A DNA stretch of 64,000 nucleotides from Gari tellinella (taxonomy: Eukaryota; Mollusca; Bivalvia; Cardiida; Psammobiidae), in assembly GCA_922989275.2 (NCBI GenBank), contig OV277867.1, positions 8,804,001 through 8,868,000 on the forward strand, read 5' to 3'. A program made the translations under genes and the position numbers. Of the stretch, positions 22,253 to 33,600 are shown in pieces; the first letter of the stretch is position 1; every line of letters starts with the position of its first letter. The notes below the pieces were generated by a model that saw nothing but the letters and a program-made list of their open reading frames with translations, was not told the DNA's origin and did not search any database.

Positions 22253-22458
22253 CAGTAAAACCTCTCTATTACGACCACTAAATTAAGTTCATTATTAGGT
22301 GTTTATGACAGGTGCCTGCTTAAAGCAAGGTGACAGTAAAACAGAAAGCTCCTATAGGAGCTTTCTGTTTTACTGTCACCTTGCTTTAAGCTGTCACCTG
22401 TCTTTTATGTAATCATTTAGCCTTAATTTTAGTGGTCGAAATAGAGAGGTTTTTACTG
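22253..22458. mobile_element. M2 MITE, well preserved
   Basis: 206 bp, TA both sides; CAGTAAAACCTCTCTATTA / AATAGAGAGGTTTTTACTG; perfect hairpin GGTGACAGTAAAACAGAAAG with GCTCCTATAGGAGC tip. Confidence 0.9.
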
Positions 22459-22602
22459 TATTTGTTAAACATTAATAGCCTATGATTTCTGAATTCTTTT
22501 CCTGATCTAATATCATCTGCTTAAAATATTGCTGATCTGCTTTTACTTTAAAAGGTAAGATTTGTAAGCATGTTGACATAAGAAATGTTTACGTAGTCAA
22601 AA

Positions 22603-22660
22603 AATTTGAATCCTGATGAGATGCTGTGCTTTGCAGCACATGATCTAGATCCAAGCCATT
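22603..22660. repeat. H2-like hairpin
   Basis: GAATCCTGATGAGATGCTGT ... GCAGCACATGATCTAGATCC, an imperfect palindrome. Confidence 0.45.
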
Positions 22661-23130
22661 CTATTTGTTAATCAAGCTGGGCACAGTATTCAAGGGGGTA
22701 AAGAGTAACAAGATGCACCAACAAGAGAGCATCAGTGCAATAATGTTGACGAGAGCATTTGGAATGTCTTTATATCTTGAACCAGAAGAACGATATTCCA
22801 GACTTGTTTTTACAAAATAGAGTCTCCAGTTCTAGTTTAGTTGGCATATGCAACGCAGAGCATGTCAAGAATTCTGACAAAAGAAGTTACAGTTTAACTT
22901 ATTTTAACAAGCTTCTCAAAACACATTATTATACATAATTATTTTGTATTAAATACATGTTGCAGCTTAATGCAAGACTAAAGAATAGCAGAAAGTTCCT
23001 TCCGGATATTTCTGCTTTACTTTTGTCCTGCATTAATGAGTCACTAAATAATTGTCTTTAGAGAACATTGTGCTTACTCGAAGAGCGACTTCTTGGCGCA
23101 AGATTGACTGTAGTTCCTACCATTGTTTGT
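22661..23130. other. Intron sequence, one short inverted repeat
   Basis: Contains an M2-like half hairpin (GCAGAAAGTTCCTTCCGG...) near 22985-23035; otherwise nothing recognised. Confidence 0.4.
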
Positions 23131-23134
23131 CTAG

Positions 23135-23317
23135 CCCATTTTATGCGGGATACACTTTTATGTGTACCTCTAGGCAAACAGTTCTGAGATCAAAACTGTT
23201 TGCAGCTAGTTCAGTATTCTATCAGAAACTGCTAAAATCTTTTGCAAATATTTGAGTTATACCCGCTGCAGGAGACATTTTAAAAGGGCCGCCAAATATT
23301 ACCCAGCATACAATGGG
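23135..23317. mobile_element. T4 MITE with CTAG instead of TTAA
   Basis: 183 bp. Ends CCCATTTTATGCGGGATAC / ACCCAGCATACAATGGG as in the TTAA-flanked copies at 56332 and 58524, but both flanks read CTAG (23131-23134 and 23318-23321). Confidence 0.85.
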
Positions 23318-23642
23318 CTAGACAAGTAGAGAGAGTTTTGTGCATTCTGCACCTCCCTGTCAGCATACACATCAAGTGTGGAATCTCTGTTGAGGTTACA
23401 GTCTGCTCTGCCCTTAGCAACCATTCTATGGAAGATGCATCGGCTGTCTGAGAAAAGTGACAGTGACTAGGCAGAACCAAAGAACAGTCAACCTTGTATT
23501 AACCTTTTCACAGCCATACTTAAATGTCTGTCTTAAACCTTTCGTAGACAATATAAAGTATCGTCTGCTTAAATTTGTTGTCTGCAATTCTATGAAAATC
23601 TCAAAACTTTGCAGGTTTGATGGGAGAAATATTGATATTTAA

Positions 23643-23886
23643 CCCATTACCCAATGGCTTGTTTCTAGAGTTGAAGTTAAATGACCAGTTAAAGCAGGTT
23701 GAAAGTAAAGCAGAATGTGCCTTAAGGCACATTCTGCTTTTCTTTCAGCCTGCTTTAAGCTAATATCTGCTAGAAAACAGAAAATATTTCTTCTGATAAA
23801 TATTCATAAATGCATAATTTTGAACTATTTTCTTCAGTGGAGGGATAAATTAGAGGCGTAAAAATGTGTATTTATGGGGTAATGGG
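23643..23886. mobile_element. T1 MITE, intact
   Basis: 244 bp; TTAA 23639-23642 and 23887-23890; H1 centred near 23728. Confidence 0.88.
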
Positions 23887-24110
23887 TTAAAAAGGTCTAG
23901 GGTAAAGCTTTTGAAACTTCTCCTTGTAAGCCATAGCTTTTTGCAGTTGCGAAAAATTGTCTAAAACTACTTTTGGTTTGTTTTTGACTGGCGGCCCATC
24001 AATATGGCAAACCATTTGAATTTTAATCAGATATTCAATGTAACTCAGTATCTGATCTGGATCCAGCCTGTTTGCTAGAACAAGTCAAGTTGGACATAAC
24101 GTGATAAGGC

Positions 24111-24617
24111 TTTACCTTTCCCCCATAAAAGTGCCTTTTAGCGAATTTTATTTATTCCTCCACTGAAGAAAACAGTTCCAATTGATACATTCATGGATAT
24201 GTATCTTTAACCCTTTCCCCCATAGAAGCGTCTTTTAGCGAATTTGATTTATTCCTCCGCTGAAGAAAATAGTTCCAATTTAATCAGTCCTGAATATATA
24301 TTATAGGGAATATTTTCTATATTCGAGCACATGATAGCTTAAAGCAGTCTGAAAGTAAAGCAGAATGCGCCTTAAGGCGCATTCTGCTTTACTTTCAACC
24401 TGCTTTAGGTAGTCACCTATCTTCAATACAATAAATAGGCCATCAGGTAAAGGGTTAAGAAATATTTTCATTATTGTAGTAGCTGACAAGCTGGTAGACT
24501 AAGCAGGCTGAAAGTAAAGCAAAATGGGCCTTCAGATGCATTCTGCTTTACTTTCAACCAGCTTTAAGTGGTCACATGTTTTCAAAACTAGAAACAGGCT
24601 AGATCAGGTAAAGATTG
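24111..24617. mobile_element. T1 MITE interrupted by T1
   Basis: Left CCTTTCCCCCATAAAAGTGC, right GATCAGGTAAAG; both flanks degraded. The nested copy is at 24211-24453. Confidence 0.7.
24211..24453. mobile_element. T1 MITE, nested
   Basis: 243 bp; TTAA 24207-24210 and 24454-24457; H1 centred near 24376. Confidence 0.88.
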
Positions 24618-24799
24618 AAAACTTTTTATTTGAAAGTTTTATTGGTCGTGTTCACATCTTGTAACGGTTTTTATGTAGGTGTGTGTCAATCATACCTGTC
24701 TGTTCATTACACTTACCACATTTTATTAATTGAATTATTACTGAACCCCTTCACTGCCATTGTAAACAATTGTTGTTTGATTCTGTTTCTCCTATTTAA

Positions 24800-25009
24800 C
24801 CCTTTCCCTCATAGAAGCGGCTTTTTACACATTTAATATATTCCTCCTCTGGTGAAAATAGTTCCAGTTTATACAGTCATGAATATTAACCACTAAAAAT
24901 ATTTTCTATAATCTTGAAGATGGTAGCATAAAGTAGGCTGAAAGCAGAATGTGCCTTAACCTGCTTTAAGTGGTTACCTGTCTTCTAAATTTGTAAAAAG
25001 GCTATGGGG
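24800..25009. mobile_element. T1 MITE with deleted hairpin arm
   Basis: TTAA 24796-24799 and 25010-25013; one H1 arm is shortened. Confidence 0.8.
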
Positions 25010-25029
25010 TTAAGGCCAGGTTATTTCTA

Positions 25030-25180
25030 GTTTTGAAGACCACTCAAAACAGGTTGAAAGTAAAGCAGAATGTGCCTTAAGGCGCATTCTGCTTTACTTT
25101 CAGCCTGCTTTAAGTTATTATCTGCTAGAATATAGAAAATATTTCTTATGATTTTTATTTGTGACAGTATAAATTGACCA
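25030..25180. mobile_element. T1 fragment
   Basis: H1 hairpin with flanking T1 sequence, GATTTTTATTTGTGACAGT, then truncated into an H2-like GATGATACAGTG region. Confidence 0.55.
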
Positions 25181-25326
25181 GACGCTGATACAGTGTACTG
25201 CAGAGTCTGATCAGAACCCAAACTGTTTGCCATCCATTTCAATATTTCTTGGATAAAAAAACCTGAAATTTAACTTTGAGAATTAAAAACAGACAACAGA
25301 TGACTTCATGGCAGTGGAGGGGTTGA

Positions 25327-25570
25327 CCCATTACCCCATAGCCTGTTTCTAGTTTTGAAGATATATGACCCCTTAAAGCAGGTTGAAAGTAAAGAAGAAT
25401 GCGCCTTAAGGCGCATTCTTCTTTATTTTCAACCTGCTTTAAGCTTTTATCTGCTAGAATATAGAAAATGTTTCTTATGATTTTTATTTGTGACAGTATA
25501 AATTGGAACTATTTTCTTCAGTAGAGGAATTAATTAAAGGCGTAAAAAGGCGTATTGATGGGGTAATGGG
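25327..25570. mobile_element. T1 MITE
   Basis: 244 bp; left TTGA 25323-25326 (one change), right TTAA 25571-25574; H1 reads AAAGAAGAATGC. Confidence 0.85.
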
Positions 25571-25624
25571 TTAATGCATCACAGATGTGTTAGCTCTGCA
25601 GATGGTAATCATCCCCATGCTTAA

Positions 25625-26150
25625 CCCATTATTACTCCATAGATATGCATTTTGATTCCTTTGATTTATTCCTCCACTGAAGAAAATAGTTTAACTTTAT
25701 ACATTCTATGATTCATTATTATTTACCACAAGAAATATTCTCTTGATCCTAGCAGATGGCGGCTTTAACCCTTTCACTCTCAATGACGCTTGATAGCACG
25801 TTCACAAACAGTTTGGATCCTGATCAGACGCCGCGTAACGCGGCATCTGACTAGGATTCAAACTGTTTGACACTCCTATCGATATATTTTAAGTCATACT
25901 ACATTGAATCCTACTTTGAAACGATCTTGCAAACAACAAAATTGAAGCAGGCGACAATGAAACGGTGAAGGGGTTAAAAAAAAGCACAGATAATTTGGTA
26001 GTGATATAAATTGGAACTATTTTCTTCAGCGGAGGAATAAATTAAATTCAGATGTTGCACATTCATTAATATTTAAATATAAATTGGAATTATTTTCTTC
26101 AGGGGAGAAATCTTAAATTGTGTTAAAATGTGTATCTATGGAGTAAAGGG
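25625..26150. mobile_element. T1 MITE carrying T7
   Basis: TTAA 25621-25624 and 26151-26154. Interrupted at GGC-TTTAA by T7. Confidence 0.75.
25769..25973. mobile_element. T7 MITE with H2 hairpin
   Basis: 205 bp; TTAA 25765-25768 and 25974-25977; ends CCCTTTCACTCTCAATG / ACGGTGAAGGGG; H2 with GCCGCGTAACGCGGC tip. Confidence 0.82.
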
Positions 26151-26312
26151 TTAATTTTTATAATTTTGCAAACAGTTGAGATCCAAGATCAGAAACCAAC
26201 TAACTTCGTATCTCATCAGGATCAGAACAGTTTCACATTAAGGTTTTTAAGTTTGTTCAGTTTAAAATTACATAAAAAACAAACAGAGTTTGAATATTTT
26301 TTGCATACCTAT

Positions 26313-26856
26313 GACATAGAGGATAACTGTTTTTTTCAGTGTAAGATCGAAATTTAATCCATTGAGTGAACATCAGACGTTATATTTTCATGAGTGGCGA
26401 AGCCACGAGTGAAAATATAACAGTCTGATGTTCACGAAATGGATTAAATTCGATCTTACACTGAAAAAACACAGTTATTCTATTTATTTATGCTTTTAAG
26501 CCACTTTTTAAACGAAATTGTTTAAAAATTGAAAGCGAACGTACATTATTTATCCCGTGTTGAGCCCCACGTTTTATGTCGAACACATGCGCGTGACAGT
26601 TGGCGGTATAATGACGTCATCCGAATGACTTCGTTGCTCCCGAGTTTGGATTCGTGCTCTTCCGGTGAGTAGTTCGCGACAAATCGGACTGCCGGAATTT
26701 AACGATAAGACACGATTGACTACGATTCTTGGGGAGCCCTACGGGGAAAATTCATAATAAAAGCGATTGGTGATAATCCACTGCAGTGGATTACCAAGTG
26801 ATCATCCACTGCTATATCGTGGTAATCCACCGAAAAGCATAAATAAAACAGTATCT
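26313..26856 (+). mobile_element. Foldback element, GAGTGGCGAAGCCACGAG type
   Basis: Begins GACATAGAGGATAACTG like the copies at 479 and 10412. It has a 150-bp palindrome centred at GAGTGGCGAAGCCACGAG, TGACGTCA at 26612-26619, and ends with repeated GTGGATTACC/GGTAATCCAC motifs. It is a diverged member of the same family. Confidence 0.7.
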
Positions 26857-27400
26857 CTAAAGCAAGCAAAATAATAGCATATTGTTTATAAATTGTAAAA
26901 CATATTTTTTATCTGTGCATAACTGTCTATCAGATTGAATATAAAGTTAGCTTAATTATTATATCATTCTATAGGAGCCCTCTGATCTGGGTCCGCACTG
27001 TTTGCAAAGCAACACATTTTGTCATATTTCTGCCTTCAAGGAGCTAATTATTCCTGAAGAGAAAGTAATGGTTATGCCATATTCAATCAACATTTCAACC
27101 ATATAGCCTCGCCAAATGTAATAATACTTGATTTGATTTGCAATCAGTTTAGATCTAGATCTGGGCACTGGTTAGTACAGCATATGATCAAGAGACACAC
27201 TGTTTGAAATATATTGCAATATTGATGAAGTCAGAAACATTTAATATCTAAAATTATCTGAATATTTCCAACAAATATATTTGAAGCATAGAACACCAAA
27301 GCATGATAAAGGTTTTAAGTAATGGAAGACAAATACTGTAAAATCTGCGTTGAACGGAAGTTCTGTGAATAAGCATTAAGCTCTCTTAAAAGACAGGTGC
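26857..27400. other. Intron sequence with H2 fragments
   Basis: An H2 half-site (GGAGCCCTCTGATCTGGG, 26973) and an imperfect H2 near 27150-27210. Nothing else recognised. Confidence 0.4.
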
Positions 27401-27401
27401 C

Positions 27402-27489
27402 TGCCTAATGCAGGACGAAAGTAAAGCAGAAAGCTCCTTTAGGAGCTTTCTGCTTTACTTTTGTCCTGCAATTAAGCTGACAACTGGTG
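27402..27489. repeat. M2-type hairpin
   Basis: GGACGAAAGTAAAGCAGAAA with GCTCCTTTAGGAGC tip; the surrounding M2 ends are not recognisable. Confidence 0.6.
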
Positions 27490-27818
27490 AGTGTTTAAGA
27501 CTTCTTATTTATCTTTTAGAGTTGTCCCTGAGTGCAGGATTGTCTGTATGAAGCTGATAATGTCAAAAACACCTGGTGGAAAGTGTAAATTATTTTATCA
27601 CACATTATGGCATCTCTCAAAATATTTACAGCAGAATTAATACAGGAAGCCTGCTGATCCTGTAAAGTTGTGGTTCAGACACTTAGTGTCTTTAGCAACT
27701 TTAAGATTGAGCTCCCACATTTAGGTTTTTCATGTCCCTTCCAATCTACTGATATGGGAGCATATATAGTGATTGATCTGTTCATCCATCAGTCAGTTCA
27801 TTCATCAATTTGAGTTAA

Positions 27819-28066
27819 CCCTTTCCTTCATAGAAATGCCTTTTAGAGCATTCAGTTTATTCCTCCACTGAAGAAAATAGTTCCAGTTTATACAGTTATG
27901 AATTGGCACCATAAGAAAAATATCCTTTTCCTAGCAGATGGTAGCAGAAATCTGCTAGGATATAGAAATATTTTGTATGGTACATATTCATGACTGTATA
28001 AAGTGAAACTATTTTCTTCAGTGGAAGAAAACATTAAAGGCTTAAAAAGGTATTCGTTGGGGATTG
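27819..28066. mobile_element. T1 MITE lacking H1 centre
   Basis: Left TTAA 27815-27818. The two outer halves join directly at CAGATGGTAGCAGAAATCTGC, so the hairpin core is deleted. Confidence 0.65.
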
Positions 28067-28172
28067 GTAAAAAAGGTACAAATATATACTAAAAGAGCAG
28101 GAGAAGGATTTACATGAATTGGACTTAATTGTTGGAAAATCTTGTGATAGCTAATATATTCTGTTATAACAG

Positions 28173-28232
28173 GACACCTATAGCTATAGTAGCTATAGAC
28201 CTAGACGACGCAGAAACTGGGACGACGACGAG
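28173..28232 (+). CDS. Exon 3 of the charged cytoskeletal-type gene
   Basis: Exon of exactly 60 nt (20 codons), phase 0 at both ends. The acceptor is TGTTATAACAG and the donor is GAG|GTAACA. It encodes DTYSYSSYRPRRRRNWDDDE, a Tyr/Ser segment, then four Arg in a row, then an acidic end. It is symmetric, so it could be skipped without shifting the frame. Composition matches exon 2, which supports a single gene. No domain is recognised. Confidence 0.78.
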
Positions 28233-28418
28233 GTAACACTGGGATAGATACCCAGTCTGAAACTTTCACTACTATATACCATTGCCACGACAACTGTGTT
28301 GTCACCATAGCAACAATATTATGCTTACCAATATCTTAATTACCAGCTCTACTGAATATTCATGAAATGCTGATGAATCAAGATGTGTCAATATGTTAAT
28401 ATTACTGTAATTCTTTAA

Positions 28419-28822
28419 CCCTTTCCCCCCTGAAATGTTAAATGGACAATTCCCGTTTCCATTTTAATCTAGTCCATTTCTGACTTTTGAGGGTTGTTTT
28501 TGTCAATGTTTGGCATTTTGACAAACAGTGAAGACCCTGATCAGAGGGCTCATTTCGGAGCCCTCTGATCTGGGTCTTCACAGTTTGCACAGGACAAGTG
28601 TACCAGTGATTATTTCACAAATTCAAAACTATGAGTCCCCAGGACTCGCTGGCCTTCAAAACTATGAGTCCAAAATGGACTCACAGATTTTAAATTTACG
28701 AGTCCCACAAGACTTTAATTGGTCTAAGACTCGGGACTCGCAGGTAAAACAATCACTGGTGTACTATTCATATGTACACTGTTTGAAAATGACACCTATA
28801 TGTTGGACTAGGGTTTAAAGGG
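28419..28822 (-). mobile_element. T2 MITE with a further insertion
   Basis: TTAA 28415-28418 and 28823-28826; H2 at 28520-28590; interrupted by a 157-bp element at 28603-28759. Confidence 0.85.
28603..28759. mobile_element. Small TIR element, TGTA duplication
   Basis: 157 bp, ends CCAGTGATTATTT / AACAATCACTGG, flanked by TGTA (28599-28602, 28760-28763). Inside, short repeats of AAAACTATGAGTCC and paired GGACTCG. Superfamily unknown. Confidence 0.65.
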
Positions 28823-28877
28823 TTAAGCCTCTGATAAACATATCTTCATATCTTGATTCTGTATGCCTGAGCCTTAA

Positions 28878-29121
28878 CTCTTTACCTGATAGCCTATTTC
28901 TAGTACTTAAGATAGGTGACTACTTAAAGCAGGTTGAAAGTAAAGCAGAATGCGCCTTAGGGCGCATTCTGCTTTACTTTCAGCCTGCTTTAAGCTATCA
29001 TGTGCTATAATATAGAAAATATTCCATATAATACATATTCATTACTGATTAAATTGGAACTATTTTCTTCAGCGGATGAATAAATCATATCCGCTAAAAG
29101 GCGCTTCTATAAGGTAAAGGG
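28878..29121. mobile_element. T1 MITE, intact
   Basis: 244 bp; TTAA 28874-28877 and 29122-29125; H1 centred near 28959. Confidence 0.88.
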
Positions 29122-29136
29122 TTAATACTGCATAAT

Positions 29137-29603
29137 TACCCACTGCTCCAAAAATATGCCTTTGTACGCCCCTGATTTATTCCTCCACTAAAGAAATTAG
29201 TTCAAATTTATACAGTCGTAAACATGAACCATAAGAAATATTTTCTATGTCCTAACAGATGGTAGCTTAAAGCAGGCTGAAAGTAAAGCAGAATGTGCCT
29301 TAAGGCACATTCTGCTTTACTTTCAACCTGCTTTAAGCTATCACCTGTCTTCAAAATTAGAAACAGGCTATTACACCAGAGACTGTTTGTAGTTTTGAAG
29401 ACAGGTGGCCACTTAAAGCAGGTTGAAAATAAAGCAGAATATGCCATTCTATTTACTTTTAGTCTGTTTTAAGCTATCATATTCTGGGATATTGTAAATA
29501 TTTCTTATGGTTCATATTTATGACTGTATCAAGTGGAACTTTGATTTTTCTTCATGGGAATAAATAAAATGCTTAAAAAGCAAATATTTATGGGGTAATG
29601 GGT
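29137..29603. mobile_element. Two T1 MITEs fused
   Basis: H1 centred near 29302 and a degraded one near 29440, facing opposite ways, with a joint around 29370. The right end is GGGTAATGGGTTAA. Confidence 0.65.
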
Positions 29604-29843
29604 TAAAGTATTTTTAATGACAATCAGTTTTGATCCAGATCATTGGCTCTAGCTGTACTTAGCATCTTCTCTGGATACAAACTGTTTGTCAAAATGTTTA
29701 AAACCACTTTTGTGATTTAATTTAAGTTTTCGCATCAATATAAAGCTCAGAAGATGATCTTTCTTGTGCAACTAAATATCTGTATATCAGATAGCAATTG
29801 TTACCTAACCTTTGCAACATTAGTTACATATTTCTTGTTAATA

Positions 29844-30230
29844 CAGTGAAACCCCTTTAAACTGGACATGTGTGGGGACTACATAAATAGAGGGGTTTCC
29901 TGTTCAGAGAGGTTTTAACCCGTTACCCCATAACTTGTTTCTAGTATGGAAAATAGCTGACCACTTAAATCAGATTGAAAGTAAAGCAGAATGCGCCTCA
30001 AGGCCCATATTCTGCTTTACTTTTAACCTGCTTTAAGCTATCATTATCTAGAATATAGAAATTATTTCTGAAGATACATATTCATGAATGTATTTTCTTA
30101 AGTGAAGCAATAACTCAAATGAGTAAAATGGCGTAATTATGTTGTAATGGGTTAAAATAAGGAAGGGTTGGAAACGGAACTTAAGTTTTTGTCTGTTTGG
30201 AGAGAACTCCAGTTTGGAGGGGTTCCACTG
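29844..30230. mobile_element. M3 element with nested T1
   Basis: TA-flanked, CAGTGAAACCCCTTTAAACT / TTTGGAGGGGTTCCACTG. T1 is inserted at a TTAA inside. Confidence 0.8.
29919..30151. mobile_element. T1 MITE nested in M3
   Basis: 233 bp; TTAA 29915-29918 and 30152-30155; H1 slightly decayed. Confidence 0.83.
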
Positions 30231-30258
30231 TATTTGTGAATTAATGTTTGAAATCTGA

Positions 30259-30335
30259 TTGAGAAACAGTGTGGAACCAGATCAGAAGCCAACTTACTCA
30301 TAATCTGATCTGGCTCCAAACTGTTTGACATTACT
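30259..30335. repeat. H2-type hairpin
   Basis: GAAACAGTGTGGAACCAGAT ... ATCTGGCTCCAAACTGTTTG. Confidence 0.55.
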
Positions 30336-30624
30336 CCTGTTCTAGCACATACCCATTTATTGCTAGACGAATATCATTTTCTCCAATGTTCTTGTATGCC
30401 CAGTATGCATGAGACTTTGGCTTGCAAGTTTGGATGCTTTTGTATTGTTATGTTAGAGCACGGAATTATACAAGACGGAATAGCAACTCAGCGAAGTTGA
30501 ATAGGCGAGCATCTGAGCTCTCGCGGCGGTTGAATTTTGCGAGATTATGTGTCACGTGACAACATCTTCACTTTTTGCCTCGTTGTCCGCCATTTCTGGG
30601 GTGAAAATTTACCGACTCGAGTGT

Positions 30625-33600
30625 TTTTAGCTCGCCTGTAGGTAGTACATGACGAGCTATTGCAATACCCCCGGCGTAGTCGTCGTTGTTGTTGTCGTCG
30701 TCGGCGTCGTCGTGAACGGCGTAAACAGTTTTAAGAAAATGTCTATAACTTCTATGTCCCTTGAGGTATTGCTTTCATAGTTGGTATGTGTGTGTATATG
30801 GACAAGACCTTTCCATGCACAGAAAAATGTTGACCCCTGTGACCTTGACCTTGAACTTAGGGCCTGCGTTTAGGTTTCGAAATCTGTGTTTAGGTTTCGA
30901 AAAATGCCTTTAACTTCTATATCCCTTAAGGTATTGCTTCAATAGTTGGTATGTGTGTGTATATGGACAAGACCTTTCCATGCACAGAAAATTTTTGACC
31001 CCTGTGACCTTGACCTTGAACTTAGGGCCTGCGTTTAGGTTTCGAAATCTGCGTTTAGGTTTCGAAAAATGCCTTTAACTTCTACAGTCGAATACCGTTA
31101 CCTCGAAGTTGAACGGACCGTGAAAAAATATCGATGTAGCCGAAGTTCGAGCTAATGGGAGTTTCTCATTTGAGATCTGTATCGTCATATCGAAGTTTTA
31201 ACGTTATTCTTGATCCTAGTGTTTATTGACAGTTGATTGGTAATTGAAAATAAATGCGTAGGAAAGGAGAATCTGACAAAATCTTCAACTCATAATTTTC
31301 AAATTAATGAAGGTGGTCAGTATTTTTAAAAGTAGAGAATCTACGCGTCTATTAGATATGATATGAGGGAGCGAGTAAACAATTTTCGTATTTTAATACA
31401 TTTGGTAGATCTACCTGATTTCATCAGCATAAACATCCAGCGCATGGGTGCTAACACAATTTTTATAACATAAAATTAGGTTTACACATTTCATCACACC
31501 AACACAGTGAACTGTTTACACTTCCGGTGACGCTCTGGAAGCGTTAGTTGTTTACATGTTTAATTTTCAAAAGGGTGTGTCCGACTTCGAAACGCCGGCG
31601 AATTATTTCAGCGTTTCAAACAGAAGCGGCGTGTTTGAACTGACTTAGATAAAAAATAAATCAGAAATGAAATGTAACTTTTGTTTGATCTCACTACACT
31701 TATTCGCCGTACGGCACCTTCAGTCTGCACTACAAAGAATTCTGTAGTCTGATTTAAACAGCACGGCTATAATTGTCCCAGGTTTGACAGAATCGTCATC
31801 GAAAATATTTACGCAAACTTCGTAACCAAAGTTATTCGGGAATTCATTAATAATATTGATCCAGTGCAATTAAGATGGGATTATCTTTCGTGCTGATTAG
31901 TGCAATTTCGGACATGTTCACTAATTTGGTGCTACAATCAGTCACGGTGGCCGAGAGCCATTTTTCGCACCTCCATCCAATGTTTGCCGAATGTGCGATA
32001 TGCGGTAAGGGTGAGAAAAATTCTCTGGTTCTGAAAAATTACATCGACGTAACCGATAATATCGAGGAAACAATATCGAGCAAATGAGGGATTTACTATA
32101 TAGATAAAGAAGGAATTTGCCGGGACCGGTGAAAAATATCGACGTAAGCGGAGTATCGACGTATCGAATATCGAGGTAACGGTATTCGACTGTATATCCC
32201 TTAAGGTATTGCTTCCATAGTCGGTATGTGTGTGTATATGGACAAGACCTTTCCATGCACAGAATTTTTTTGACCCCCTTGACCTTGAACTTAGGGCCTG
32301 CGTTTAGGTTTCGAAATCTGCATTTAGGTTTCGAAAAATGCCTTTAACTTCTATATCCCTTAAGGTATTGCTTCCATAGACGGTATGTGTGTGTATATAG
32401 ACAAGACCTTTCCATGCTCAGAAAAATTTAGACCCTGTGACCTTGACCTTGAACTTAGGGCCTGCGTTTAGGTTTCGAAATCTGCGTTTAGGTTTCGAAA
32501 AATGCCTTTAACTTCTATATCCCTTAAGGTATTGCTTCCATAGTTGGTATGTGTGTGTATATGGACAAGACCTTTCCATGCACAGAAAATTTTTGACCCC
32601 TGTGACCTTGAACTTAGGGCCTGCGTTTAGGTTTCGAAATCTGCGTTTAGGTTTCGAAAAATGCCTTTAACTTTTATATCCCTTAAGGTATTGCTTCCAT
32701 AGTTGGTATGTGTGTGTATATAGACAAGACCTTTCCATGCTCAGAAAAATTTAGACCCCTGTGACCTTGACCTTGAACTTAGGGCCTGCGTTTAGGTTTC
32801 GAAAAATGCCTTTAACTTCTATATCCCTTGAGGTATTGCTTCCCTAGTTGGTATGTGTGTGTATATGGACAAGACCTTTCCATGCACAGAAAAATTTGGA
32901 CCCCTGTGACCATGACCTTGAACTTATGGCCTGCGTAGTCGTTGTCGTCGGCGTCGTCGTGAACGGCGTAAACAATTAAAGAAAATGTCTATAACTTCTA
33001 TGTCCCTTGAGGTATTGCTTTCATAGTTGGTATGTGTGTGTATATGGACAAGACCTTTCCATGCACAGAAAGTTTTTGACCCCTGTGACCTTGACCTTGA
33101 ACTTAGGGCCTGCGTTTAGGTTTCGAAATCTGCGTTTAGGTTTCCAAAAATGCCTTTAACTTCGATATCCCTTAAGGTATTGCTTCCATAGTCTGTTAGT
33201 GTGTGTATATGGACAACACCTTTCCATGCACAGACATTTTTTTACCCCTGTGACCTTGACCTTGAACTTAAGGCCTGCCTTAAGGTTTCGAAATCTGCGT
33301 TTATGTTTCGAAAAATGCCTTTAACTTCTATATCCCTTAAGGTATTGCTTCCATAGTCGGTATGTGTGTGTATATAGACAAGACCTTTCCATGCTCAGAA
33401 AAATTTAGACCCCTGTGACCTTGACCTTGAACTTAGGGCCTGCGTTTAGGTTTCGAAATCTGCGTTTAGGTTTCGAAAAATGCCTTTAACTTCTATGTCC
33501 CTTGAGGTATTGCTTCCCTAGTTGGTATGTATGTGTATATGGACAAGACCTTTCCATGCACAGAACAATTTGGACCCCTGTGACCTTGACCTTGAACTTA

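Noticed and set aside
32000..32256. Zinc-finger-like CAICGKG in a 70-codon plus frame inside M6
   Set aside because: Only one CxxC pair and a short frame; not enough for a transposase or zinc-finger call.
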